Assembly: GCA_944359085.1 (NCBI GenBank)
Contig: CALVSQ010000003.1
Coordinates: 1-54,694 of the forward strand
DNA: 54,694 nucleotides
DNA from: an uncultured Bacilli bacterium
GTDB lineage: Bacteria > Bacillota_I > Bacilli_A > RF39 > UBA660
Direction: 5' to 3'
This document shows positions 19,206 to 27,514 of this stretch, one piece after another. The notes beneath the pieces were generated by a model. The model was not told the origin of the DNA. It saw only the letters and a list, made by a program, of their open reading frames with translations, and made no database searches. The translations under genes and the position numbers were made by a program. Position 1 is the stretch's first letter; every line of letters starts with the position of its first letter.

Positions 19206-19377
19206 GGCATGGTGATTGAGTATGACAGCCACAGTTGTTTTCAAATGCTCTAGCACCTATGATTATTACTAATAAAATAAATAAAACTAAAATAATAGCA
19301 GCTCCGTAACCAGAACCATAACCATAACCGCATGGTTGACCATAACCATAACCGCTATATCCTCCGTAGTAATACAT
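19195..19377 (-). CDS. Gly/Tyr-rich microprotein, YjcZ-like sporulation family
   Basis: 60 residues. The first ~25 are Gly/Tyr repeats (YGGYSGYGYGQPCGYGYG), followed by one membrane helix, AAIILVLFILLVIIIGA, and a short Cys-containing tail. The helix closely matches the (F/A)-A-L-I-V-V-L-F-I-L-L-I-I-V-G core of YjcZ-type small proteins made during Bacillus sporulation. It lies 2 kb from spoIIGA-sigE, which strengthens the idea of a sporulation or envelope role. AAGGAGG stands 7 nt before the ATG, an ideal site. Four Cys residues could form disulfides or bind metal. Confidence 0.8.
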   Translation of the reverse strand: MYYYGGYSGYGYGQPCGYGYGSGYGAAIILVLFILLVIIIGARAFENNCGCHTQSPCQGR

Positions 19378-19460
19378 ATTATTACCTCCTTCTAGCTAAT
19401 ATATTTTATTAAAATATGTATAAATTGTTCATTTAAAACACCTAAATTTTATTTTTTGTA

Positions 19461-19489
19461 TTTTCAAATTAGTAAATATGTGATATCAT
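19461..19489 (+). promoter_or_regulatory. Candidate ftsW promoter
   Basis: TTTTCA (19461-19466), 17 bp, TATCAT (19484-19489) with TG at 19481-19482, directly before the AAGGTGG ribosome binding site. Confidence 0.45.
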
Positions 19490-19506
19490 ATTGTAAGGTG
19501 GAAGGT

Positions 19507-20685
19507 ATGAAAAAGTTTTTAAAAAACCTTAAAGATTTATTTAGTAAAATGGATAGATCATTATTTGTTGTTACTATTTTATTTTTCTTATTTGGTTTAT
19601 TAAATATAGTTACTGCATCTAGTCGTGAGGCTGTTGTAAGATATGAACTATCAACTTATCATTACTTTTTTAAACAATCACAAATGTTGATAGCTGGACT
19701 TATTGGTTCATATATTATTTTAAATTTAAAAACAAAAGCATATAAAGATTTGGTTTGGTTAGCATACATATTTGTTTTAGGGTTAGTTATCCTTTTATTT
19801 CCATTTGGTAAAGAAGTAAATGGTGCTACTAACTGGTTACCAATTCCAGGATTTGGAACATTACAACCAAGTGAATTTGCTAAACCAGTAATGATTGTTT
19901 TATTTGCTATTATGTTTGAAAAATATTATCGTATTTTAAATTCTGATAATCCTAAAAGATGGTCTAAAATAGGTTTAATATTAATAGTAGCATTAATAAT
20001 TCCTCTTTTAACTTTTATTCAAAAAGATTTAGGTGGAGCACTTATAATGTTAGGTATATTTGGCGTTATGTTTTTGGCTAGTCCAATAAGAAGAATTGAT
20101 AAATTAAAAACGATAGGATTAGGTGTTGGCGTGTTGATCGTTATGATGTCTATCGTAGTTATAAGGCAAGGTTATTTATTAAGTGATGCTCAAATGTCTA
20201 GATTTGATTTTTTTAATCCTTGTTCAAAATATGAAACAACAGGTTATCAAATATGTAATGGTTTTATAGCATTAAATGATGGTGGATTATTTGGTTTAGG
20301 TATTGGTAAAAGTAAGCAAAAGTATTCTTATATACCTGAACCACATACTGATAGTATATTTGCTATTATAGGCGAAGAATATGGGGCTATAAAATGTAGT
20401 TTTATCTTTTTAGCTTATATATTTGTTTTATTTAGAATTTTAAAAATTTCTACTAATGCAACTACATTAAGAGGTAGATATATTTGTTTAGGAATAGCTA
20501 CTTACATATTTATGCATATATTTATTAATTTAGGTGGGTTATTTGGTATAATACCTTTAACAGGTGTTCCTTTACCATTTTTATCTTATGGTGGAACATT
20601 CGCTATCAGCTTAATGTGTTCTTTAGCGGTGGTTCAAAGGGTACATATTGAAACAAAATTAGAAAAATTTAAATTAAATCATTGA
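19507..20685 (+). CDS. ftsW: SEDS peptidoglycan polymerase, FtsW/SpoVE type
   Basis: About 392 residues with roughly ten membrane helices. SEDS proteins polymerise lipid II glycan strands, paired with a class B PBP. Family motifs are FGKEVNGATNWL, PSEFAKP, QKDLGGALI, GLGIGKSKQKYSYIPEPHTDSIFAIIGEE and IIPLTGVPLPFLSYGG. The SKQKY...HTDSIFAIIGEE segment is closer to FtsW/SpoVE than to RodA, so division or spore-cortex synthesis is favoured; RodA remains possible. I start at ATG 19507 with AAGGTGG at 19495-19501, not at an ATG 51 bp upstream that would overlap the promoter. It is directly upstream of spoIIGA-sigE, which makes SpoVE worth considering. Confidence 0.88.
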   Translation: MKKFLKNLKDLFSKMDRSLFVVTILFFLFGLLNIVTASSREAVVRYELSTYHYFFKQSQMLIAGLIGSYIILNLKTKAYKDLVWLAYIFVLGLVILLFPFGKEVNGATNWLPIPGFGTLQPSEFAKPVMIVLFAIMFEKYYRILNSDNPKRWSKIGLILIVALIIPLLTFIQKDLGGALIMLGIFGVMFLASPIRRIDKLKTIGLGVGVLIVMMSIVVIRQGYLLSDAQMSRFDFFNPCSKYETTGYQICNGFIALNDGGLFGLGIGKSKQKYSYIPEPHTDSIFAIIGEEYGAIKCSFIFLAYIFVLFRILKISTNATTLRGRYICLGIATYIFMHIFINLGGLFGIIPLTGVPLPFLSYGGTFAISLMCSLAVVQRVHIETKLEKFKLNH

Positions 20686-20714
20686 AATGACAAAATTTTG
20701 ATGATTTTTTTTTT
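20676..20714 (+). terminator. Probable ftsW terminator
   Basis: AAATCAT (20676-20682, overlapping the ftsW stop) pairs with ATGATTT (20701-20707) over a loop containing an inner CAAAATTTTG palindrome. At least ten T residues follow. A TATAAT at 20714-20719 starts at the last T and may serve spoIIGA. Confidence 0.5.
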
Positions 20715-20740
20715 ATAATTTAAATAGAGGTGATATATAT

Positions 20741-21508
20741 ACGAAAATATACTTAGATTTAATAATGATTTTAAATTTTATATTTGATTTTTTGTTATTA
20801 TTATCAGTTTCAATATTACTTAGACGAAATGTAAGTATTTATAAAATAATAGGTGGAGCTTTTATTGGTGGTATTAGTATACTATTTTTATTTGTAAGTA
20901 ATTCTTTATTATTATTTATATATAAAGTAGTAATAAGTATTGTTATGGTTATTGTTAGCTTTGGATATAAAGATATAAAATATACTTTAAAAAACATTTT
21001 ATATTTATATATGACCAGTATTGTTTTAGGCGGTTTCTTATATTTTTTAAATGTTGAATTTTCATATAAACAATATGGTATTATTTTTATAAATAATGGT
21101 TTATCAATTAACTTTGTATTTTTAATCATATTTAGTCCAATTATTATATATATTTATATTAAACAAGGATTATGGCTAAAAAATAATTATAGTAATTATT
21201 ATAAAATAAATATTTACTATAAAAATAAAAAATATATATTTAATTCATTTTTAGATACAGGTAATAATTTAGTTACGCCTATAACGAATAAGCCGATTAT
21301 ACTAATAGATAAAGAAATAAAACTAGATAATTTTTTTTATATTCCTTATAAATGCGTTAATGGGGACGGATTAATCAAATGTTTTAAAGTAGATAAAATA
21401 GAGATAGAAGGAATGATTAAAAAGAACGTAATCGTAGGTATTTTAAAAGATAAAATTAAAATTGATGGTGTTGATTGTTTACTAAATAAAAAACTATTGG
21501 AGGGATAA
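20741..21508 (+). CDS. spoIIGA: Sigma-E processing aspartic peptidase SpoIIGA (apparent ACG start)
   Basis: Membrane protease that removes the pro-sequence of sigma-E in the mother cell. Five or so N-terminal membrane helices are followed by a soluble domain with the aspartic protease motif [11 protein letters not shown] (Asp ~172), as in Bacillus SpoIIGA (DTGN). Reading from ACG 20741 gives [16 protein letters not shown], which lines up with the known start MKIYLDVIWLLNF. AGAGGTGA at 20726-20733 is correctly spaced for 20741, while the first ATG (20765) has no ribosome binding site and would drop eight conserved residues. The 255 residues are shorter than the ~309 of B. subtilis. It ends 1 bp before sigE. 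Function is sure; the start codon is the open point. Confidence 0.88.
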   Translation, partial: TKIYLDLIMILNFIFDFLLLLSVSILLRRNVSIYKIIGGAFIGGISILFLFVSNSLLLFIYKVVISIVMVIVSFGYKDIKYTLKNILYLYMTSIVLGGFLYFLNVEFSYKQYGIIFINNGLSINFVFLIIFSPIIIYIYIKQGLWLKNNYSNYYKINIYYKNKKYIFNSFLDTGNNLVTPITNKPIILIDKEIKLDNFFYIPYKCVNGDGLIKCFKVDKIEIEGMIKKNVIVGILKDKIKIDGVDCLLNKKLLEG

Positions 21509-21509
21509 A

Positions 21510-22193
21510 ATGTTAGCAAAATTAAAGAATTTAATTATAAAATTATTTACACAAGAAATTTTTTATGTTGGTAGTGCGGACAAATTACCAGCGCCTTTAT
21601 CAAAAGAAGAAGAAATATTATATGTTACAAAGTCAATGGAAGGAGATGAAGCAGCTCGCGCTAAATTAATTGAACATAATTTAAGATTAGTAGTTTTTTT
21701 GGCTAAAAAATATGAAAATACAAAAGTTGATTTAGAAGATTTGGTAAGTATTGGAACAATTGGTTTAATTAAAGGAGTAAATACTTATAAATTAGATAAA
21801 AATATAAAACTTGCTACTTATGCTTCACGTTGTATTGATAATGAAATATTAATGTTTTTAAGAAAAAATAAAAAAAGAAAAGGTGAAGTTAGTTTTGAAG
21901 ATAGTTTAAGTTATGATACTGAAGGAAATGAATTGCATTTAGAAGATATTTTAGGAACAGATCCTGATATTGTTACTAAAGGATTGGAAGAAGAAACCAA
22001 TAGAAAGTTATTATATGAAGAGATTAATAATTTAAATAAAAGAGATAAAGAAATAATGATTTTAAGATATGGTTTATATAATAATGAAGAAAAAACACAA
22101 AAAGATGTAGCAGAATTACTTGGTATATCGCAATCATATATTTCAAGAATTGAAAAGAAAGTAATTAGAAGGCTTAAAAGAATACATCATTAA
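21510..22193 (+). CDS. sigE: Sporulation sigma factor sigma-E (pro-protein)
   Basis: Mother-cell sigma factor of early sporulation. The 227 residues match pro-SigE along the whole length: a basic amphipathic pro-sequence ([15 protein letters not shown]), the processing region [20 protein letters not shown], region 2 with [31 protein letters not shown] and [19 protein letters not shown], and region 4 ending [25 protein letters not shown] at 21499-21504 overlaps the end of spoIIGA, so protease and substrate are co-translated. sigG, which often follows in Clostridia and Bacilli, is absent here. Confidence 0.93.
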   Translation: MLAKLKNLIIKLFTQEIFYVGSADKLPAPLSKEEEILYVTKSMEGDEAARAKLIEHNLRLVVFLAKKYENTKVDLEDLVSIGTIGLIKGVNTYKLDKNIKLATYASRCIDNEILMFLRKNKKRKGEVSFEDSLSYDTEGNELHLEDILGTDPDIVTKGLEEETNRKLLYEEINNLNKRDKEIMILRYGLYNNEEKTQKDVAELLGISQSYISRIEKKVIRRLKRIHH

Positions 22194-22219
22194 GTCTTTT
22201 TATATAAATTAATAGTAAT

Positions 22220-22248
22220 TTGACAAATAATAAATAATTTGATAAAAT
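22220..22248 (+). promoter_or_regulatory. Promoter of the alarmone gene pair
   Basis: TTGACA (22220-22225), 17 bp and TAAAAT (22243-22248) with TG at 22240-22241. A consensus -35 combined with an extended -10 predicts strong constitutive transcription. Confidence 0.75.
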
Positions 22249-22275
22249 TACTGGGCTACGAAAGAGGGAATAGAT

Positions 22276-22884
22276 TTGAATATAGATGATGAATTCGATA
22301 TAATAATAACAAAATACTCTTTGGCTAAAGATTTAGTAGAAAATAAATTAAAAATTATGATGAATGATTTTGTAAATAAACATAATTATAATCCAATAGA
22401 ACATTTCAAAAGTAGGATTAAGAGTAAAGAAAGTATTATAAATAAATTAAATAATAAAAAATTAGATATTACAGTAGATAATATTGTTAATAATGTAAAA
22501 GATATTGTTGGAATAAGGTTAGTTTGCTCATTTTTAACTGATATTTATGATATTGTTAGCTTAATTTCCAATATATCACAATTTAATATTATTGAAAGAA
22601 AAGATTATATAACTAATCCTAAAGAAAGTGGTTATACAAGTTATCATTTAATTATTTCAGTTCCAATTAATTATAAAGGTCAAAAAGAATTTGTTAATGT
22701 TGAAATTCAAATAAGAACAGTAGCTCAAGATTTCTGGGCGTCATTAAATCATAAAATTCAGTATAAATATGAAGAAAATATTCCAAATGATATAAAAGAA
22801 GAAATGTATGAATATTCTCTAATTATAAATCAATTAGATAAAAAAATGGTCAATTTAAATAAAGTAGTTAATGGTGGTAAGTAG
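22276..22884 (+). CDS. Small alarmone ((p)ppGpp) synthetase, RelQ/YjbM-like
   Basis: 202 residues forming a lone RelA/SpoT synthetase domain that transfers pyrophosphate from ATP to GDP or GTP. Motifs in order are FKSRIKSKESIINKL (substrate-binding basic helix), DIVGIRLVC, NPKESGYTSYHLII (G-loop Tyr) and VEIQIRTVAQDFWASLNHKIQYK with the catalytic Glu. No HD, TGS or ACT domain is attached, as in RelQ. The start is TTG 22276 with GAGGGA upstream. An HD-hydrolase gene begins 2 bp after the stop, so synthesis and breakdown are split between two neighbours. It may be a housekeeping small alarmone synthetase or the toxin of a toxSAS-type pair; sequence alone does not decide. Confidence 0.88.
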   Translation: MNIDDEFDIIITKYSLAKDLVENKLKIMMNDFVNKHNYNPIEHFKSRIKSKESIINKLNNKKLDITVDNIVNNVKDIVGIRLVCSFLTDIYDIVSLISNISQFNIIERKDYITNPKESGYTSYHLIISVPINYKGQKEFVNVEIQIRTVAQDFWASLNHKIQYKYEENIPNDIKEEMYEYSLIINQLDKKMVNLNKVVNGGK

Positions 22885-22886
22885 TT

Positions 22887-23609
22887 ATGAATGTAGTAGA
22901 AAAATCTTTAAAATTTGCTATTTTAGCGCATAAAAATCAAGTTAGAAAAGCAGAAATAGAAAAACCTTATATAGTTCATCCTATTGATGTGGCTAATATA
23001 TTAAAAGAATATAAATGTAGTGATAATTTAATTTCAGCAGGATTATTACATGATATTTTAGAAGATACGCAATATGATTTTGAATTTTTAAAAAATGAAT
23101 TTGGTGAAGAAATTGCTAATCTTGTTAATGCAGCAACTGAACAAAATAAGGACGCAACTTGGGAAGAAAGAAAACAAGCTACAATTGATAAAATAAAAAA
23201 CTTATCTTTAGAAGAAAAAATAATTTTATGTGCTGATAAAATTAGTAATCTAGAAGATATGTATATTTTATTTAATATCAAAGGTAAAAAAGATTTTTCG
23301 TCATTCAAAAGATCAGAAAAAAAACAAAAATGGTATTATGATAATTTATATAATAGTTTTGTTTTTAACAGTAATCATGCAATTTTTGATAGATTAAAAA
23401 AATTAATTAATAAAGTTTTTAATGAAGATTTTAACCCAAATAAAAATTATTACTTAAAACAAGATGTAATAAAATTAAGTAAATATTTTAATGAAGAAGT
23501 TGAATTTGATGAAAAAATAAAAATCTATAAACAAAATGAATTAATTTGTATTTATAAAGATTTAGATAGTGCAAAAAAATATTATATTGAAAAATATAAA
23601 AATATTTAA
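22887..23609 (+). CDS. HD-domain (p)ppGpp hydrolase-like protein
   Basis: 240 residues; the first ~150 match the HD hydrolase domain of Rel/SpoT and MESH1-type small alarmone hydrolases. Metal and catalytic motifs are YIVHPIDVANIL (His), AGLLHDILEDT (His-Asp) and ILCADKISNLEDM (Asp), in the family order. The C-terminal ~90 residues are Asn/Lys-rich and unrecognised. It starts 2 bp after the synthetase stop, with GGTGG upstream, so both come from one mRNA. It probably degrades ppGpp made by its partner; alternatively it hydrolyses another nucleotide. Its position as second gene fits an antitoxin role. Confidence 0.85.
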   Translation: MNVVEKSLKFAILAHKNQVRKAEIEKPYIVHPIDVANILKEYKCSDNLISAGLLHDILEDTQYDFEFLKNEFGEEIANLVNAATEQNKDATWEERKQATIDKIKNLSLEEKIILCADKISNLEDMYILFNIKGKKDFSSFKRSEKKQKWYYDNLYNSFVFNSNHAIFDRLKKLINKVFNEDFNPNKNYYLKQDVIKLSKYFNEEVEFDEKIKIYKQNELICIYKDLDSAKKYYIEKYKNI

Positions 23610-23694
23610 AAAATGGTGTTTATAAATTGTTATTTTGTTAAATTCAATTTTTTTTGATGTATTTAAATAATAATTTTATTGTTAAAAATTTTTC

Positions 23695-23723
23695 TTGACA
23701 ATGTAAAAATAATAGTGTATAAA
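23695..23723 (+). promoter_or_regulatory. topA: topA promoter
   Basis: TTGACA (23695-23700), 17 bp, TATAAA (23718-23723). The ~85 bp between the hydrolase stop and this promoter are AT-rich with no other signal seen. Confidence 0.7.
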
Positions 23724-23745
23724 TTATATTCAAGGAGTGATAATA

Positions 23746-25767
23746 TTGAAATTAGTTATTGTTGAGTCCCCAAGTAAAAGTAAAACAATTGAAAAATATC
23801 TAGGCAAAGATTATGAAGTTTTATCTAGTAAAGGACATATAAGAGATTTATCTACTAAAGGAAAATATGGTTTGGGTGTTGATTTAGAACATGATTTTAA
23901 ACCTGATTATGTAACAATTAAAGGTAAATCAAAATTAATTAACGATTTAAAAAAAGAAGTTAAAAAAGCAGACTTTGTTTATCTTGCAACCGATCCCGAT
24001 CGTGAAGGAGAAGCAATTTCTTGGCATTTATTTGATACTTTAAATCTGAAAGATGAAAATTATCAAAGAATAGTATTTAATGAAATAACTAAAGATGCAG
24101 TTATCAATTCATTTAAACATGCTAGAAAAATAGATCAAGATTTAGTTAATAGCCAAGAAACAAGAAGAATATTAGATCGAATAATAGGTTTTAGATTAAG
24201 TAAATTAATGCAAGCTAAAACTGATGGTACTAGTGCTGGTAGAGTACAAAGCGTTGCTTTAAAATTAATCGTTGATAAAGAAAGAGAAATAAATAAATTT
24301 AATCCTGAAGAATATTGGACAATTACAGGCGTTTTTAAGGATTTTGAAGCAGATTTATTTAATTATAATAATAAAGATATTAAAATACCTAATGAAGCAA
24401 AAGCTAATGAAATATTAAATGAATTAAGTAATACATTTAAAATAGTTAGTGTTGATAAGAAAAATAAAAATAAAAAATCTAATCCACCATTTATTACAAG
24501 TACTTTACAGAGATTAGCCTCAACTAAATTAGGATTTAATGCAAAAAAAACAATGTCTTTAGCGCAAAAATTATATGAGGGAATTGAACTTAAAGATGAA
24601 ACTGTTGGTTTAATTTCTTATATGAGAACAGACTCAGTAAGATTATCTGACGAGTTTATTAAATCTACTTATGGTTACATTAAAGATAAATTTGGTGAAG
24701 AATATATTGGTTATGTTAAAGTTAGCAAAAAGACAGAGAATGTTCAAGATGCTCACGAAGCAATTAGACCAACTAGTATCAATAGAACTCCTGAAACAGT
24801 TAAACCTTATTTAACTAATGATGAATATAAATTATATAAAATGATTTATTATCGTGCTTTAGCTAGTTTAATGAAAGATGCTACTACTATCAATACTACT
24901 GTTATATTAGATAATAATAATTATCAATTTAAAGCTACTGGACAAATTATTAGTTTTGATGGTTATTTAAAAGTTTATAATGATTATGAAGAAACTAAAG
25001 ATAAAACTTTACCACCTTTAGAAACTTATAATTCTAATGTATTAGTGTCTAATGAAATAACTAAAGAACAGCATTTTACTAAACCTCCAAGTAGATATAC
25101 AGAAGCAAAATTAATTGAAGAAATGGAAAAATTAGGTATTGGTAGACCTAGTACATATGCTACAACAATGGAAACATTAAAACAAAGAAATTATGTGACA
25201 GTTGAAGATAAAAAATTTATTCCAACTGAAATTGGTATTGAAATAACTGATAAATTACAAGAATGTTTTAGTCACTTAATTAATGTTGAATATACAGCTA
25301 ATATGGAAAACGATTTAGATAAAATAGCTGAAGGAAAAGAAAATTGGGTAAAAACTTTAAGAGAATTTTATAATGATTTTGAACCTGCTTTAAAAAATGC
25401 TTTTGATTTGTTGCCTAAAAAAGAAGCTACTAAAACAGGTGAGGTATGTCCTGAATGTGGTAGTGATTTAGTTATTAGAAAAGGAAAATATGGTGAATTT
25501 ACAGCTTGTAGTAACTATCCTAATTGTAAATATATTAAACCAAGTGAAGTAAAAGAAATTGTTAACTGTCCTAATTGTGATGGCAAAATAATTGAGAAAA
25601 AAAGTAAAAAAGGAAAAGTATTTTATGGATGTAATAATTTTCCTAAATGTAAAACTGCTTTTTGGGATAAACCAATAGATGAAAAATGTCCTAACTGTAA
25701 TAGTTTGTTAACTATTAAAGGAAAAAGAATAAAATGCTCTAATTGTGACTATATTAAAGAAGATTAA
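23746..25767 (+). CDS. topA: DNA topoisomerase I
   Basis: Type IA topoisomerase that relaxes negative supercoils. The Toprim domain opens with KLVIVESPSKSKTI and contains DPDREGEAISWHL. The catalytic Tyr (~292) is in SYMRTDSVRLS, and IGRPSTYA lies in the core. The C-terminus carries three four-Cys zinc ribbons (CPECGSDL..., CPNCDGKI..., CPNCNSLL...). At 673 residues it is typical of Firmicutes. The start is TTG 23746: AAGGAG at 23732-23737 is 8 nt away, while the GTG at 23737 overlaps that site. Its stop codon lies inside the loop of its own terminator. Confidence 0.96.
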   Translation: MKLVIVESPSKSKTIEKYLGKDYEVLSSKGHIRDLSTKGKYGLGVDLEHDFKPDYVTIKGKSKLINDLKKEVKKADFVYLATDPDREGEAISWHLFDTLNLKDENYQRIVFNEITKDAVINSFKHARKIDQDLVNSQETRRILDRIIGFRLSKLMQAKTDGTSAGRVQSVALKLIVDKEREINKFNPEEYWTITGVFKDFEADLFNYNNKDIKIPNEAKANEILNELSNTFKIVSVDKKNKNKKSNPPFITSTLQRLASTKLGFNAKKTMSLAQKLYEGIELKDETVGLISYMRTDSVRLSDEFIKSTYGYIKDKFGEEYIGYVKVSKKTENVQDAHEAIRPTSINRTPETVKPYLTNDEYKLYKMIYYRALASLMKDATTINTTVILDNNNYQFKATGQIISFDGYLKVYNDYEETKDKTLPPLETYNSNVLVSNEITKEQHFTKPPSRYTEAKLIEEMEKLGIGRPSTYATTMETLKQRNYVTVEDKKFIPTEIGIEITDKLQECFSHLINVEYTANMENDLDKIAEGKENWVKTLREFYNDFEPALKNAFDLLPKKEATKTGEVCPECGSDLVIRKGKYGEFTACSNYPNCKYIKPSEVKEIVNCPNCDGKIIEKKSKKGKVFYGCNNFPKCKTAFWDKPIDEKCPNCNSLLTIKGKRIKCSNCDYIKED

Positions 25768-25780
25768 ATTCTTCTTTTTT
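25756..25780 (+). terminator. topA terminator with stop codon in loop
   Basis: AAAGAAGA (25756-25763) pairs with TCTTCTTT (25770-25777) and T residues follow. The TAA stop (25765-25767) lies in the 6-nt loop. Confidence 0.7.
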
Positions 25781-25782
25781 TC

Positions 25783-25811
25783 TTGACTATATTTTTTAAT
25801 TTTTGTATACT
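25783..25811 (+). promoter_or_regulatory. Promoter of the unknown gene upstream of xerC
   Basis: TTGACT (25783-25788), 17 bp, TATACT (25806-25811), just after the topA terminator. Confidence 0.65.
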
Positions 25812-25828
25812 TTTAGTAGGTGAATAGT

Positions 25829-26656
25829 ATGGAAAGAACATTGAGTTTAGTTTTAGATGATGAAGGTAAATTGAGTTTAACTTTAATGCGTGATGATGCT
25901 GTTAAAATAGATGAATTTACTAGTAAGAAATTTGAAAATTCTGATCAAATTAGAGATTATTTTAGAAAACAAATAGATGAATTTTTAGAAAAAAATAAAA
26001 ATTATATTGATATAGTTTCTAAAAATACTGGAAAAAAATTTAGAGGCAGAATTGTTGTTTTAGAAGCAAGAGAAAATAATAATTCTATAGAATATATTGA
26101 AAAAAGAGTACTATATAAAAAACATTTAGTAGCATTTAAGGAATTAGTTAAAGATAAAAATACAATGAAAAGATTTTTACAATTAGAACGAATTGGTTAT
26201 AATGAACGTGGTTTTAGAAAATTAATTTCACAACATTTATGTCATGAAATTAAATATACAAATTATCGTGTCGTTAGTCAAACTGATTTTTTAAAAAAAG
26301 AATTAAAAAAAGATAAAAATAATTTTTATGATATATTAAGAATTATAATTAAAGCTTATGAAATTGAAAGAAAATATAGAAAATTAAAAACAATTGATGC
26401 ATTGTATAAAGACTATCAAAATAAAAAGAAATCTTCACAAGTTGAACAAAGAAAAACCATAATTGATGATGAAATGACATTTCAAAAAGAATCTCTTTCT
26501 GCTAAAACAGGAATAATAGAAGATAATGATAAATTATATATAATTATTGATGGGCAATATATTCCAATAGAAGAAGCTCCAGATATAGATGAACTAAATA
26601 AATACGATACAGATTTTAGACCAGATGGGTTAGGTCCAAATGAAAGAATTAGATGA
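25829..26656 (+). CDS. Unknown soluble protein before xerC
   Basis: 275 residues that I do not recognise. The first ~100 are mixed alpha/beta (RTLSLVLDDEGKLSLTLMRDD, then RGRIVVLEAREN). The middle is long, Lys/Arg-rich and helical, and the C-terminus is acidic with a short beta motif (KLYIIIDGQYIPIEEAP). There is no membrane helix and no clear catalytic motif. AGGTGA at 25818-25823 sets ATG 25829; the GTG at 25820 overlaps it. The gene overlaps xerC by 17 bp, so the two are co-translated. In other Firmicutes this position between topA and xerC often holds trmFO, to which this shows no likeness. Confidence 0.75.
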   Translation: MERTLSLVLDDEGKLSLTLMRDDAVKIDEFTSKKFENSDQIRDYFRKQIDEFLEKNKNYIDIVSKNTGKKFRGRIVVLEARENNNSIEYIEKRVLYKKHLVAFKELVKDKNTMKRFLQLERIGYNERGFRKLISQHLCHEIKYTNYRVVSQTDFLKKELKKDKNNFYDILRIIIKAYEIERKYRKLKTIDALYKDYQNKKKSSQVEQRKTIIDDEMTFQKESLSAKTGIIEDNDKLYIIIDGQYIPIEEAPDIDELNKYDTDFRPDGLGPNERIR

Positions 26657-27512
26657 TTTCTATAAATATTTAGAAAACAAAGGATATTCTAATAATACCA
26701 TTTTAAGTTATCAAAAAGATTTAAATCAGTTTAAAGATTATTGTAAAAATATTAGTATAAAAAAAATTGATTATAATTTTATTAGATCATATTTACAATT
26801 TTTACACAACAAAAAATACACTAACAAAAGTATTGCTAGGCATATAAGCAGTTTAAAAAGTTTTTTTAAATATTTGACTAAAACTGAAGTTATTAAAGAA
26901 AATCCTTGTTTATTAATTAGTAATCCTAAAATAGAAAAAAAATTGCCTAATTACATTAATTATAATGATTTAGAAGTATTATTTAGTATACCTGACAAAA
27001 ATGATGTATTGGGTTTGAGAAATTTACTTATTTTAGAGCTTTTATATTCATGTGGTGTACGTGTTAGTGAATTAGTTAATATTAAAATAAGTGATATTGA
27101 TTTTAGTAATAATCGTATTCTTATTTTAGGTAAAGGTAATAAAGAAAGATTTGTTTTATATGGTAAAGTATGTAGTAATTTATTAAAAGAATATTTAAAT
27201 AAAAGTAGAAGTAAATTAAATAAAGATAGTGATTATTTATTATTAAATAAATTTGGTAATAAAATAACTGATAGAGCTATTAGAATGATTATTGATGATA
27301 TTGTTAAAAAAAGTAGTTTAAAATTAAATATATCACCCCATACTTTAAGACATACTTTCGCAACTCATTTATTAAATGAAGGGGCCGATTTGAAAATTGT
27401 TCAGGAGTTATTAGGTCATGAAAATATATCTACTACTGGTATATATACTCATGTTTCTAATGAACATTTAAGAAAAGTTTATTTAGATGCTCATCCTAGA
27501 GCTAGGAGGTAG
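26640..27512 (+). CDS. xerC: Tyrosine recombinase XerC/XerD type
   Basis: 290 residues: an N-terminal SAM-like core-binding domain (YLENKGYSNNTILSYQKDL) and a catalytic domain. The catalytic domain has Arg in SCGVRVSEL, Lys in GKGNKERF, HxxR in SPHTLRHTFATH, His in LLGHENISTT and nucleophile Tyr in GIYTHV. It acts with a partner Xer protein at dif to resolve chromosome dimers. Length and the topA neighbourhood (as in the Bacillus topA-codV order) favour XerC over XerD or an integrase. There is no nearby mobile element. It starts within the end of the unknown gene and ends 2 bp before tdk. Confidence 0.9.
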   Translation: MKELDDFYKYLENKGYSNNTILSYQKDLNQFKDYCKNISIKKIDYNFIRSYLQFLHNKKYTNKSIARHISSLKSFFKYLTKTEVIKENPCLLISNPKIEKKLPNYINYNDLEVLFSIPDKNDVLGLRNLLILELLYSCGVRVSELVNIKISDIDFSNNRILILGKGNKERFVLYGKVCSNLLKEYLNKSRSKLNKDSDYLLLNKFGNKITDRAIRMIIDDIVKKSSLKLNISPHTLRHTFATHLLNEGADLKIVQELLGHENISTTGIYTHVSNEHLRKVYLDAHPRARR

Positions 27513-27514
27513 TT

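Noticed and set aside
20683..20719. Spo0A-controlled spoIIGA promoter with a long spacer.
   Set aside because: A TTTGTCA-like stretch exists on the minus strand, but the match to the 0A box and the -35 spacing are too weak to claim.
26640..27512. Integrase of a mobile element.
   Set aside because: The protein has the length and neighbourhood (topA, tdk) of a housekeeping Xer recombinase; no attachment repeats, excisionase or cargo genes are near.
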